Below are positions 16,613-25,002 of a DNA stretch of 64,000 bases, in pieces; the first letter of the stretch is position 1, and each line of letters starts with the position of its first letter. The DNA lies in contig JAHHHD010000004.1 of assembly GCA_019359505.1 (NCBI GenBank), positions 124,001-188,000 of the forward strand, given 5' to 3'. The notes under the pieces are model-generated. The model did not search any database and was not told where the DNA came from. It was given only the letters and a program-made list of their open reading frames with translations. This stretch comes from Drouetiella hepatica Uher 2000/2452. Lineage in GTDB: Bacteria > Cyanobacteriota > Cyanobacteriia > Elainellales > Elainellaceae. A program made the translations under genes and the position numbers.

Positions 16613-18643
16613 CTATAGCTCTTTTAATCCGGTACTCGTGATCGTTCCGGTTAGTGGCGAACTGGCGCTGGCATAGGATTTGATGGGAATTCGCCCAGCG
16701 AGATAGGCTAAACGTCCGGCTTCTGTGGCGAGTCCCATGGCGCGACCCATAGCCGCCGGATTTTCTGCCAGAGCGATCGCCGTATTGATCAGCAGCGCGT
16801 CAGCTCCCATTTCCATTGCCTGAGCCGCTTCGCTAGGTGCGCCAATTCCAGCATCCACCACAACAGGCACTTGAACCGTTTCAATAATAATCTGAATATT
16901 GGCGGTATTCTTGATACCCTGCCCTGAGCCGATCGGTGAACCCAGCGGCATAACGGTGGCACAGCCCACCTCTTCCAATCGCTTTGCCAGTAGCGGATCG
17001 GCATTGATGTAGGGCAGAACGGCAAAGCCTTCTTTTACGAGCTTTTCAGCGGCTTCCAGGGTGCCGATTGGGTCGGGCAGCAGATATTTGGCATCGGGAA
17101 TGACCTCTAACTTAACGAAATTGTTGTCTTCCTGACCCAACAGCTTCGCCATTTCTCGCCCTAGCCGCGCCACACGAATTGCCTCCTCTGCGGTTTGGCA
17201 ACCTGCCGTATTGGGCAGCATCCAGATTTTGCTCCAGTCCAGCGCTTCGGCAAGTCCTTCATGACCGGGTGCGTTGGTCTGGACGCGACGAACTGCGACC
17301 GTGACGATCTCGCAGCCGCTAGCCGCGACGCTCTGACGCATTTGGTCAAAGTTGCGATACTTTCCTGTCCCTGTCATCAGGCGCGATCGAAACGATCGCC
17401 CTGCAATCACTAAAGGCTTAGGATCAACCAACGGTGCAGCGGCAGAATCAATGGGGGCAGAATCAATGGGGGCAGAATCAGGCGGGGCAGAATCAGGCGG
17501 GGCGATCGGGGAAGAATATTGCAGCATTGTGTCAGAGGGAGAAGTAGAGTCAGAGATGGAACCTGTAGGCTGGGAACCGTAAAACCGCTCCCAGGAAAAA
17601 GCGTCGAGTAAGGGAGAAGATTGCTGATTGAAGACGCGATCGCCCACCAGCCTTGCCGTGATGGGTGCCAGCAGAATTCCGTTGCGGTAGTGTCCCGTTG
17701 CCAAGGTCAGGTTATCACAGAGGCTTGACCCCAGAATGGGTAGCTCATCGGGCGTTGCCGGACGAAAGCCCCACCAGCATTCGTGAATCGGCAAATTGCT
17801 CAGCGCTGGGTAAAGCCGAATAGCGGCATTGAGCAATTTCTGCATTCCGGCGGGCGTATTGTAGGGAGTAAAGCCCACCTCTTCATTCGTGGCACCTATG
17901 ACGATCCGTCCATCTCGACGGGGCACAATATACGCCTCTTCGCCAAACAAAACCCGCTGAAGCGGCAGTTTCTCAGCCTCAGCAACCTTTACCGCCAGCA
18001 TTTGTCCTTTGCGGGGCTGCACGGGCACAGGCAGCAAGTCTTGTGACCAAGCTCCGGTTGCTAAAATGTAGTGTCCGGCAGTGCGATCGCCCCCCGTCGT
18101 GGTTAGCCTCACGACCTGCCCTTGGTACTGCTGAATTCCAGTAACAGCAATTCCTTCCTGAATATCTACGCCCAGGATTTCTGCAACCGATCGCAAGACC
18201 TGAGCCAAGGCCCGATTATCGACCTGTCCTTCTTCAGGATACCACCAGCCGCCGATCGCTTCACCTAGTCCAGGCTGGGCATGATGGAGGGCGGTGCGAT
18301 CGAGCCAAATTTGGGCAGGATTGCTCAATTTAGTTTCAGGGAGCTTGTAAAGTGGGGCAAGGATGCCGCTCGACCAATAGCCTGTACTCTTGCCGCTCAG
18401 GTTTTCTAACTTGCTGATCCAGCCTGGATAAAGCGACAGGCTCTTCAAGCACAAGTCCAACATGGGGCTATCGGGAAGGGCTTCAGCTCTGGGAGCCAGC
18501 ATTCCGGCGGCAGCATGGGAGGCTGCCTGCTGAAAATCACGGCTGAGGATAGTCACTGCGGCTCCGCGCAGCTTCAGGTCAATGGCGATCGCCAACCCGA
18601 TGATGCCGCCACCGATGATTGCAATATCACTTATCGGATGCAT
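16613..18643 (-). CDS. thiO/thiG: Bifunctional glycine oxidase / thiazole synthase, ThiO-ThiG fusion
   Basis: Thiamine thiazole biosynthesis. Residues ~1-365 are ThiO, an FAD-dependent glycine oxidase that makes dehydroglycine: dinucleotide motif [14 protein letters not shown] at the start, [12 protein letters not shown] and the C-terminal [12 protein letters not shown]. After a Ser/Pro/Asp linker, residues ~415-676 are ThiG, which condenses dehydroglycine, DXP and ThiS sulfur: [19 protein letters not shown], the Schiff-base Lys region [20 protein letters not shown] and the phosphate loop [14 protein letters not shown] 18643 has GGAG 6 bp upstream; an in-frame TTG at 18667 lacks support. The fusion is known in cyanobacteria. 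The linker is encoded by four 15-bp tandem repeats. Confidence 0.95.
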   Translation of the reverse strand: MHPISDIAIIGGGIIGLAIAIDLKLRGAAVTILSRDFQQAASHAAAGMLAPRAEALPDSPMLDLCLKSLSLYPGWISKLENLSGKSTGYWSSGILAPLYKLPETKLSNPAQIWLDRTALHHAQPGLGEAIGGWWYPEEGQVDNRALAQVLRSVAEILGVDIQEGIAVTGIQQYQGQVVRLTTTGGDRTAGHYILATGAWSQDLLPVPVQPRKGQMLAVKVAEAEKLPLQRVLFGEEAYIVPRRDGRIVIGATNEEVGFTPYNTPAGMQKLLNAAIRLYPALSNLPIHECWWGFRPATPDELPILGSSLCDNLTLATGHYRNGILLAPITARLVGDRVFNQQSSPLLDAFSWERFYGSQPTGSISDSTSPSDTMLQYSSPIAPPDSAPPDSAPIDSAPIDSAAAPLVDPKPLVIAGRSFRSRLMTGTGKYRNFDQMRQSVAASGCEIVTVAVRRVQTNAPGHEGLAEALDWSKIWMLPNTAGCQTAEEAIRVARLGREMAKLLGQEDNNFVKLEVIPDAKYLLPDPIGTLEAAEKLVKEGFAVLPYINADPLLAKRLEEVGCATVMPLGSPIGSGQGIKNTANIQIIIETVQVPVVVDAGIGAPSEAAQAMEMGADALLINTAIALAENPAAMGRAMGLATEAGRLAYLAGRIPIKSYASASSPLTGTITSTGLKEL
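17441..17500. repeat. Four 15-bp tandem repeats in the ThiO-ThiG linker
   Basis: Two copies of GGCAGAATCAATGGG are followed by two copies of GGCAGAATCAGGCGG. On the coding strand they give repeated Pro-(Ile/Pro)-Asp-Ser-Ala pentapeptides that make up the flexible linker. The units are in frame, so copy-number change would alter linker length only. Confidence 0.9.
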
Positions 18644-18822
18644 GAAAGACTCCGTACTTGCCCTCAAATCGTGCTTGCCCGAAACCTATTCCAGTTCAGC
18701 TTCTTCAGCTATGAAATTCCAGCTATGAGATTCTCTACAAAAGTCGCTGGATTGTAGAAAAAAAGCATCTAACGCAGGTTAGGCATTAGCGTCTTGAGAC
18801 AACCTAAAGACAGTCTGCCTTG

Positions 18823-19476
18823 CTACCACCATGCAGACACGGGGCGGTTCGCACCTGCTCCACCTGCTCCAGCTGTAGCAGCATTTGGTGCTCTTGCAGA
18901 AGAAGGTGAGTCAGGCACCACTAGCGTACTAACTCGGCTGGGCACTCCATCTGGGCGAATCTGATAACCTTGCTGTTCAGGAGGCAGTTCTACCTGAGAG
19001 GATTCGGGTTCTGTACGTCCGTCAGCTTGCCGATCAGGGGGTGGTTCAACGGCATTGGGATCGCCGTATACGAATCTGTCAAGACCTTCTGAAACCGACT
19101 TTGCAAAGTCTGAAATACCTTTGGAGACAGAATCAAAGCTGAAGGAGGGCGATCGCTGAGTTGGAGAAGTGGATGCGTCAGGATTGGGATTGGGAGAATT
19201 GTTGGAATTCGGGTAGGTAAAAGTGGGATCTGGGTAAGTGGTGTAGGGACTTGGAGAAATAGGAATATTAGGATTTGGATAGTTGGGATTAGAACCAGGG
19301 TTGGTCAAGTTTCCTGAGGGCGACATCGTCCGGTTAAGCAGCACCAACAGCACAAACCCAAGCAGCCCTAATCCGATAAATCGCCCAGCATCTTTGACGA
19401 GGTTAATAGCGGTGAATATCAAGCCAATCAGAATAATTCCGGCAATCCCAATCGTTACTCCAAATGGTTCGGGCAT
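18823..19476 (-). CDS. Small membrane protein with Asn/Pro/Ser-rich tail, unknown
   Basis: A 217-aa product of no recognised family. Two membrane segments at the N-terminus (VTIGIAGIILIGLIFTAINLV and FIGLGLLGFVLLVLLN) are followed by a long disordered tail rich in Asn, Pro and Ser (~50-110), an amphipathic stretch (FDSVSKGISDFAKSVSEGLDRFVYG) and a C-terminus ending ANRPVSAWW. GGAG lies 9 bp before the ATG. The next gene on the same strand (19596-20150) has the same design, including an RVST motif and a Trp-ending C-terminus, so the two may be distant paralogues. Confidence 0.6.
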   Translation of the reverse strand: MPEPFGVTIGIAGIILIGLIFTAINLVKDAGRFIGLGLLGFVLLVLLNRTMSPSGNLTNPGSNPNYPNPNIPISPSPYTTYPDPTFTYPNSNNSPNPNPDASTSPTQRSPSFSFDSVSKGISDFAKSVSEGLDRFVYGDPNAVEPPPDRQADGRTEPESSQVELPPEQQGYQIRPDGVPSRVSTLVVPDSPSSARAPNAATAGAGGAGANRPVSAWW

Positions 19477-19595
19477 ACCCTGATCTCCATCAACAAATCT
19501 ATTTCAATCATCGCCTATGATCTTCAATTTTGCGGTTACTAAAAATAATTGCTTGTAGCTAAAGCTGGAAATGCTGAAGCTGGAAATAGGAATAT

Positions 19596-20150
19596 TTACC
19601 AAAGCCCTCTGATCGGTTGAGCTGTCGAGACGCGGGGAGGAGGGGCAGAAGGCTGTAATAATGCTGTGCCAGATTCAGAGCCATTGGGAGGAGCTTGATT
19701 GATCAGGTTTGGCTGACCTGATTGCCCCACCTCAACTTCCCCTAATTCGCCGGGTTGCGCAGGCTGACTTTGCGCAAGCTGATTCTGACCATACAGCGTA
19801 GACAAAGAAGGATTTAAGCCTTGTGCTACGGATTGCCAACCCTGCGCCAGCGGTGGAGAAGAAATTGTGGAATTTGAAGACAGGGTGGAGGTAGGATCAG
19901 GAACAAGCGATGGATTCTGGCTGGGCTGTGAATTGGGGCTAAGCTGTGGATTCTGGCTGAGCTGTGGATTTTGGCTGAGCGCTGGACTCTGGCTGAGGGC
20001 GTTGGTAGCATCCACAATTTTGCTAGAACCAAACAAGAGCGCGGCTGCCGTTAGCATTGCCCAGCTTAGCGGACGAAGAATCCCCTTGACTGCCGTTCCT
20101 GCGATCGCCGCAATGGCGCTAGCTCCCAGCAAACCAAGCATTGGATCCAT
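19596..20150 (-). CDS. Small membrane protein with Ser-Gln-Asn-Pro repeats, unknown
   Basis: A 184-aa product, no family recognised. N-terminal hydrophobic segments (MLGLLGASAIAAIAGTAV and LSWAMLTAAALLFG) precede a low-complexity tail containing SQNPQL hexapeptide repeats, encoded by five 18-bp units. The C-terminus is APPPRVSTAQPIRGLW, comparable to RVST...RPVSAWW in the neighbouring gene. GGAGG lies 8 bp before the ATG. It is probably anchored in a membrane with a flexible domain outside it. Confidence 0.6.
   Translation of the reverse strand: MDPMLGLLGASAIAAIAGTAVKGILRPLSWAMLTAAALLFGSSKIVDATNALSQSPALSQNPQLSQNPQLSPNSQPSQNPSLVPDPTSTLSSNSTISSPPLAQGWQSVAQGLNPSLSTLYGQNQLAQSQPAQPGELGEVEVGQSGQPNLINQAPPNGSESGTALLQPSAPPPRVSTAQPIRGLW
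19912..20001. repeat. Five 18-bp tandem repeats, coding
   Basis: Degenerate units of GGATTCTGGCTGAGCTGT that encode the SQNPQL-like hexapeptides of the reverse-strand membrane protein. Units three and four are nearly identical, suggesting recent slippage. Confidence 0.85.
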
Positions 20151-20409
20151 GTGGCGTACCTCCGTTCTACTAATCTTGTTCCGCTACCTCCATTCTAAAG
20201 TGAAGCAATAGAGGATTGCTAAACAAATATCAAACCTGATATTCAGTCTCATCAATTAGGCTCATTGACTAGGCTCAGACTAGGCTTACAGGTCAGTGGT
20301 TTTGCATGAGAGAATAGGAGGAAAGCGATCGCTGGTTTCCTGGCGTTCCTGATGCTTTGTCTTTACTATTTTGTTTTCATAGCTTTGTTCCCATAGCTTT
20401 TTCCATGCC

Positions 20410-22062
20410 ATGAACCCAGACTCACACGCCGCCAAAACCCTCTGGATCTACGACACTACCCTGCGGGATGGCGCTCAGCGGGAAGGGCTGTCGCTGTCTA
20501 CAGATGACAAGCTGCGGATTGCCCGTCAGCTGGATTGCCTAGGAATTCCATTCATTGAAGGCGGCTGGCCTGGAGCCAATCCCAAAGATGTGCAGTTCTT
20601 CTGGCAGTTGCAGGAAGAACCGCTGACCCAAGCAGAAATCGTTGCCTTTTGCTCGACCCGTCGCCCCGGCAAAAAAGCTGCTGAAGACCCGACGCTGCAA
20701 CCGATTTTGGCAGCAGGAACCCGCTGGGTGACTTTGTTTGGCAAGTCTTGGGATCTGCATGTAATTGAAGGGCTGCAAACGACGCTAGACGAAAATCTGG
20801 CGATGATTCAAGACACGGTCGAATACTTCCGCAGCCAGGATCGGCGCGTCATTTACGATGCTGAACACTGGTTTGACGGCTACAAGCAAAACCGCGACTA
20901 TGCCCTAAAGACGCTAACTGCGGCGATCGCTGGCGGAGCCGAATGGCTAGTGCTGTGCGACACTAACGGCGGCACTCTGCCCCACGAGATTACGGCGATC
21001 GTCCAAGACGTCATTCACTTCGTTGAGCTTTCCCACTCCTCCTCTGCGCTCCCCGCTCCCCAGATCGGTATCCACACCCACAACGACTCTGGAACTGCCG
21101 TAGCCAATGCGATTGCTGCCGTCATGCAGGGAGCCAGAATGGTTCAAGGCACCGTCAATGGCTATGGCGAACGCTGCGGCAATGCTAATCTCTGCACTTT
21201 GCTACCCAATCTACAGCTCAAGCTAGGCTATCAGTGTGTCCATTCCGATCAATTGGCTCATCTCAGCGCATCCAGTCGGCTCATTAGCGAGGTTGTCAAC
21301 TTAGCGCCAGATGACCATGCACCGTTTGTGGGTCTGTCGGCATTTGCTCACAAGGGCGGTATTCATGTCAGTGCCGTTGAGCGCAATCCCCTTACCTATG
21401 AGCATATTGCGCCAGAGCTAATCGGTAACGCTCGCCGAATTGTCATCTCCGATCAGGCAGGCTTGAGCAATGTGTTGGCAAAAGCCCGTAGCTTTGGCAT
21501 TGATCTAGATAAGCAAGATCCTACCTGTCGGCAAATTTTACAGCATTTGAAAACGCTGGAAAATCAGGGCTATCAGTTTGAAGCCGCTGAGGCTAGCTTT
21601 GAACTACTGATGCGGGAAGCGTTAAGGCAGCGACAGTCATTTTTTGTGATCAAAGATTTTCATGTTCATTGCGACATGGTAGGCGGATCGAAGGCAGGAC
21701 AAAGCCACTCTTTAGCAACTGTGAAGGTCATGGTCAACGGACAAGATATCTTGGAAGCCGCCGAGGGAAATGGCCCTGTTGCAGCGCTAGATGCAGCATT
21801 GCGCAAAGCCTTGACTAACTTCTATCCTGAAATTTCCACCTTTCACTTGACAGACTATAAAGTTCGGATTTTGGATGGCGGCGCGGGAGCTGCGGCAAAG
21901 ACCCGCGTACTGGTAGAGAGCAGTAACGGACATCAGCGCTGGACGACTGTAGGCGTATCAAGCAACATTATCGAAGCGTCCTACCAGGCTAGCGTTGAAG
22001 GACTAGAGTATGGACTAATGCTGCAAAGTCAGGCTAAAGCCGCCCTAGCACCTTCCTCCTGA
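20410..22062 (+). CDS. cimA: (R)-citramalate synthase CimA
   Basis: DRE-TIM metallolyase that condenses pyruvate and acetyl-CoA to citramalate, giving threonine-independent isoleucine synthesis. The 550-aa product begins LWIYDTTLRDGAQREG, where GAQ replaces the GEQ of LeuA, a CimA hallmark. EHWFDGYKQNRDYALKTL and CDTNGGTLPHE are also CimA-type. Metal-binding GIHTHNDSGTAVANA and the GYGERCGNANL block are present, and the C-terminal LeuA-type regulatory domain (~425-540) is intact. A separate leuA at 32673 shows that both paralogues are kept, supporting the split in function. Confidence 0.92.
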   Translation: MNPDSHAAKTLWIYDTTLRDGAQREGLSLSTDDKLRIARQLDCLGIPFIEGGWPGANPKDVQFFWQLQEEPLTQAEIVAFCSTRRPGKKAAEDPTLQPILAAGTRWVTLFGKSWDLHVIEGLQTTLDENLAMIQDTVEYFRSQDRRVIYDAEHWFDGYKQNRDYALKTLTAAIAGGAEWLVLCDTNGGTLPHEITAIVQDVIHFVELSHSSSALPAPQIGIHTHNDSGTAVANAIAAVMQGARMVQGTVNGYGERCGNANLCTLLPNLQLKLGYQCVHSDQLAHLSASSRLISEVVNLAPDDHAPFVGLSAFAHKGGIHVSAVERNPLTYEHIAPELIGNARRIVISDQAGLSNVLAKARSFGIDLDKQDPTCRQILQHLKTLENQGYQFEAAEASFELLMREALRQRQSFFVIKDFHVHCDMVGGSKAGQSHSLATVKVMVNGQDILEAAEGNGPVAALDAALRKALTNFYPEISTFHLTDYKVRILDGGAGAAAKTRVLVESSNGHQRWTTVGVSSNIIEASYQASVEGLEYGLMLQSQAKAALAPSS

Positions 22063-22221
22063 TTCTCTTTTGAGCCGATTCATCTTTCGAACTTGAGCCG
22101 CTACTCAAAATACAGCGTTTTGCACTTGGTCGAGTCTGGGCTATCCAATTGAAAAATGCTGTAAGTTAGCCCCTTTTAAGTTAGCCCCATTAATGTCATA
22201 CCAATTTAAGACCCAATCAGG

Positions 22222-22265
22222 GCAGATGATTTTCGAGAGCCGCGCGGCTCTCGAAAATCATCTGC
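22222..22265. repeat. Perfect 44-bp palindrome with ATACCA-type outer ends
   Basis: 22+22 bp perfect palindrome (GCAGATGATTTTCGAGAGCCGC and its complement). It is flanked by ATACCAATTTAAG (from ~22198) and CAATTTAAAGTGGTAT (to ~22289), which are near-complementary outer ends. The core resembles the family-A core but the ends differ. It abuts the transposase relic. Confidence 0.85.
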
Positions 22266-22291
22266 TGTCTCATCAATTTAAAGTGGTATCA

Positions 22292-22650
22292 GGGTCGATG
22301 CTGTTCCTTGCCTTCGTTCTGGTACTCCCCTTGTAATTCCCTCTTCGCATCGATCGAAATCACAGGTTGGTGTTGATAAAGCTGTTTCACTCGTCTGCTA
22401 ATTTGCTGTTAATCTGCAAAAAGGCTTCCACTAGGATTTGTAAATCCTTGACCCATTAAGGGTCAGGGTTTTCAGTGATTTGCGTCTTCCCAGTTGACGA
22501 ATGCTTGGGCTTCCTGCCATCCCTCACTTGGTGGCTATTCCGATGCAATCACTTTGCAAATGGTAGTACGGGACAATCCAGTGACTTCAGCTATTTCGCT
22601 CACTTCGTCCCGTCCAATTGCTCTTGCTTCGGTGGCTGCTCAGGTGCACT
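22292..22650 (-). pseudogene. ISAzo13-family transposase relic
   Basis: Reverse-strand translation shows two recognisable pieces in different frames. The first is AATEARAIGRDEVSEIAE then VTGLSRTTI (about 22540-22640), the N-terminal helix-turn-helix of ISAzo13 transposases. The second is QPVISIDAKRELQGEYQN then EGKEQHRP (about 22292-22370), the first strand of the DDE domain with its Asp. Between them are stops, frameshifts and a deletion of most of the protein. The forward ORFs over this stretch are therefore chance. It is a dead remnant; no partner ends or target duplication could be seen. Confidence 0.8.
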
Positions 22651-22911
22651 ATGTCTCCTCATTCGGAAACAGTTTAGTAGACTCATATTCTCACTAATCA
22701 TAGCTTCAGTAACAGCTTGCACAGTCATAGACCTTACTAAGCTAAGCAAGTAATAGTCCTCATTTCCAATTTAGATCTGTTTAAGTCGTTCTAAATAGCT
22801 GCCTGAGAGCTTGACATTAAGGGCTTAATGTTCAGAGACTCAAGCCGTTAGAGAGCCGAGCCATCGAAGCATTTTGAATACTGCGATCGCAAAAAATGAG
22901 TTGACCAGAAA

Positions 22912-23295
22912 TCACTCTTCATCATCATCCTGATCCAGCTTGACTAACTGAATGTGCTTATAGCCCAACTTGATCTCAAATTCATCTCCTGCAATCAGCC
23001 CCATTTTTTGAGTGTAGGTTGAGCCAATCACAATCTGACCATTTTGATGAACGCTGACACGGTAAGTCGGCTCGCGCCCTCGACCATCTTTCGAGCTTTC
23101 CGTATCTAGCGTTGTGCCTTTAGCTTCTAGAATTGCCTCCAGAAAGTCTGCAACATTGACGCGGGCTTGGTTATTTTTCCCAGTCGTATAGTAGCCGCAA
23201 CGTTTAGCCTTTTCTCGTCGCGGTAGATCTGATAGCTCTTTAACTTTTTGCAGGAGTGCTTTTCCAGTCAGTGGAGCAGTTGCCATTTCAGTCAT
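22912..23295 (-). CDS. cyAbrB family transcriptional regulator
   Basis: Cyanobacteria-specific AbrB-like DNA-binding regulator of carbon/nitrogen balance, photosynthesis and hydrogenase genes. The 127-aa product starts TEMATAPLTGKALLQKVKEL and has the conserved RCGYYTTGKNNQARVNVADFLEAIL block. Its AbrB domain is C-terminal, opposite to Bacillus AbrB: GRGREPTYRVSVHQNGQIVIG, YTQKMGLIAGDEFEIKLGYKHI. It ends in an acidic DQDDDEE tail. Which paralogue it is (cyAbrB1 or 2) is not decided here. Confidence 0.93.
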   Translation of the reverse strand: MTEMATAPLTGKALLQKVKELSDLPRREKAKRCGYYTTGKNNQARVNVADFLEAILEAKGTTLDTESSKDGRGREPTYRVSVHQNGQIVIGSTYTQKMGLIAGDEFEIKLGYKHIQLVKLDQDDDEE

Positions 23296-23866
23296 TGCTT
23301 TCTAGGGTTCCTCACAATCGTTGAGATCAACACGTCAAGATTATCGATGTAAATCGTAATCTGCTTTAAATCCTATAAAGAATATAGCCTTAAAGCTCTA
23401 AAATTTGATAGCTAAATGATGACTCGATCGATAAAATCTAAGATCACAATTATCCGGTTCCAAAAAATTCTACTTCATATCAGATTAAATACTTCTCCAA
23501 TCAACATTACTCTCTTAGCCAACATCAAGAGAATTTGACTCAATATCTGGATGAGTCGAATACCTGGGTAGGTTAAGTATCTAGATAAAACTTAAGTTAG
23601 TTGCTCAACAGAGGCTTGCTCAAGATGAAATCTCCCGTGAATTATATGGGCTGGCAATAATGAAGCTGGCAATAGCGGTCAAAGAATTTGAATTAGCTTA
23701 AGTTCGTAAGAAAAGCTTGATGAGATGTAGAACGAGTCTGTACATGGCAAAGCCGATCGCTTCAATCAAGAGAATCTGTAAGCATTCTGCGATCGCACAG
23801 CTTCAAAAAGGTTTGGGTTTAGACTAGAGATATATCGCTCCGCATCACGATCGCCCATTCAAATCT
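23296..23866. other. Intergenic region between cyAbrB and sdhB/frdB
   Basis: 571 bp between divergent genes. It is AT-rich with no convincing ORF, no repeat family and no T-run hairpin. It probably holds both promoters, but no specific box could be defended. Confidence 0.5.
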
Positions 23867-24883
23867 ATGCAAGTTCAATTTCAGGTCATTCGACAAACCG
23901 CAGATTCTCCCGCACGAATCCAGACTTATGCACTAGAAGTGGAGCCAGGAAACACGATTTTAGACTGCCTCAATCGGATCAAGTGGGAGCAAGATGGCGG
24001 TTTGGCATTTCGCAAGAATTGTCGCAATACCATTTGTGGAAGCTGCACCATGCGGATTAATGGTCGATCGGCACTAGCCTGCAAAGAAAATGTGGGGAGC
24101 GAACTAGCGCGACTGGAGGCGATCCATGCCGCATCACCGGACGGTGGTTCTGCCCCTTCAGCCAGTGCGATCCCCACTTTAACGATCGCCCCCATGGGCA
24201 ATATGCCTGTGATCAAGGATCTGGTCGTGGATATGCAGAGCTTCTGGGATAACCTAGAGGCGGTCGATCCCTACGTCAGCACCGAGGCGCGGCAGGTGCC
24301 AGAGCGGGAGTTTTTGCAGCTTCCAGAAGAGCGCGATCGACTGAATCAGGTGGGCAACTGTATTCTCTGTGGAGCTTGCTACTCAGAATGCACCGCCCGC
24401 GAAGTGAATCCTGAGTTTGTTGGGCCGCATGCCCTGGCAAAGGTATATCGGACGATTGCCGACTCTAGGGATGACCAGACAGAAGCACGGCTAGAGCAGT
24501 ATAGCGAAGGCACGAGTGGCGTTTGGGGCTGCACGCGCTGCTACTACTGCAACTCTGTCTGCCCGATGGAGGTAGCCCCCATGGAGCAAATTAGCAAGAT
24601 TAAGCAAGAAGTGCTCGATCGCCAAAATGCCCAGACTAGCCGCCCTGTGCGCCATCGTAAGGTGCTGATTGACCTGGTGAAAGAGGGGGGATGGATTGAT
24701 GAGCGCAAGTTTGGGCTAATGGTGGTAGGCAACTCATTCCGGGATTTGAGAGGTCTAGCAGGCTTAGGGCCTCTGGGCTTGCGGATGTTGGCACGCGGCA
24801 AGTTCCCGCTGATGTTTGAGCCATCTGAAGGAGCCGCAGAAGTGCGATCGCTGATGGAAGCCGTGCAAAAAGCAGAAAGTTAG
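23867..24883 (+). CDS. sdhB: Succinate dehydrogenase/fumarate reductase iron-sulfur subunit
   Basis: Electron-transfer subunit linking the flavoprotein to the quinone site on the thylakoid or plasma membrane, 338 aa. Plant-type [2Fe-2S] Cys set near residues 55-75 (CRNTICGSC and a later Cys). The [4Fe-4S] motif is CILCGACYSEC and the [3Fe-4S] motif CTRCYYCNSVCP. The protein is longer than E. coli SdhB (~240 aa), with an insertion after the 2Fe-2S domain and a C-terminal extension, as in cyanobacterial homologues. The SdhA partner is not adjacent, as is common in cyanobacteria. Confidence 0.92.
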   Translation: MQVQFQVIRQTADSPARIQTYALEVEPGNTILDCLNRIKWEQDGGLAFRKNCRNTICGSCTMRINGRSALACKENVGSELARLEAIHAASPDGGSAPSASAIPTLTIAPMGNMPVIKDLVVDMQSFWDNLEAVDPYVSTEARQVPEREFLQLPEERDRLNQVGNCILCGACYSECTAREVNPEFVGPHALAKVYRTIADSRDDQTEARLEQYSEGTSGVWGCTRCYYCNSVCPMEVAPMEQISKIKQEVLDRQNAQTSRPVRHRKVLIDLVKEGGWIDERKFGLMVVGNSFRDLRGLAGLGPLGLRMLARGKFPLMFEPSEGAAEVRSLMEAVQKAES

Positions 24884-24926
24884 CGGCACAAGCAGCTTAG
24901 GATCGTAGCACTAACCTGTAATAGTT

Positions 24927-24963
24927 ATTTGGAAGTGCCGCGCTTCGCGCGGCACTTCCAAAT
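24927..24963. repeat. Palindromic repeat downstream of sdhB
   Basis: Perfect 17-bp arms (ATTTGGAAGTGCCGCGC and its complement) around TTC, 43 bp past the sdhB stop and 39 bp before the convergent Hsp70-like gene end. It may serve as a bidirectional transcript-end hairpin between the convergent genes. Confidence 0.8.
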
Positions 24964-25002
24964 TATTGGATCTCATCTAATCCATGCTCCTTAGATTTTT
25001 GG

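Noticed and set aside
22475-22753. Forward ORFs over the 22.3-22.75 kb region
   Set aside because: The reverse strand carries clear ISAzo13 transposase blocks, so these forward frames are shadows of a transposase relic.
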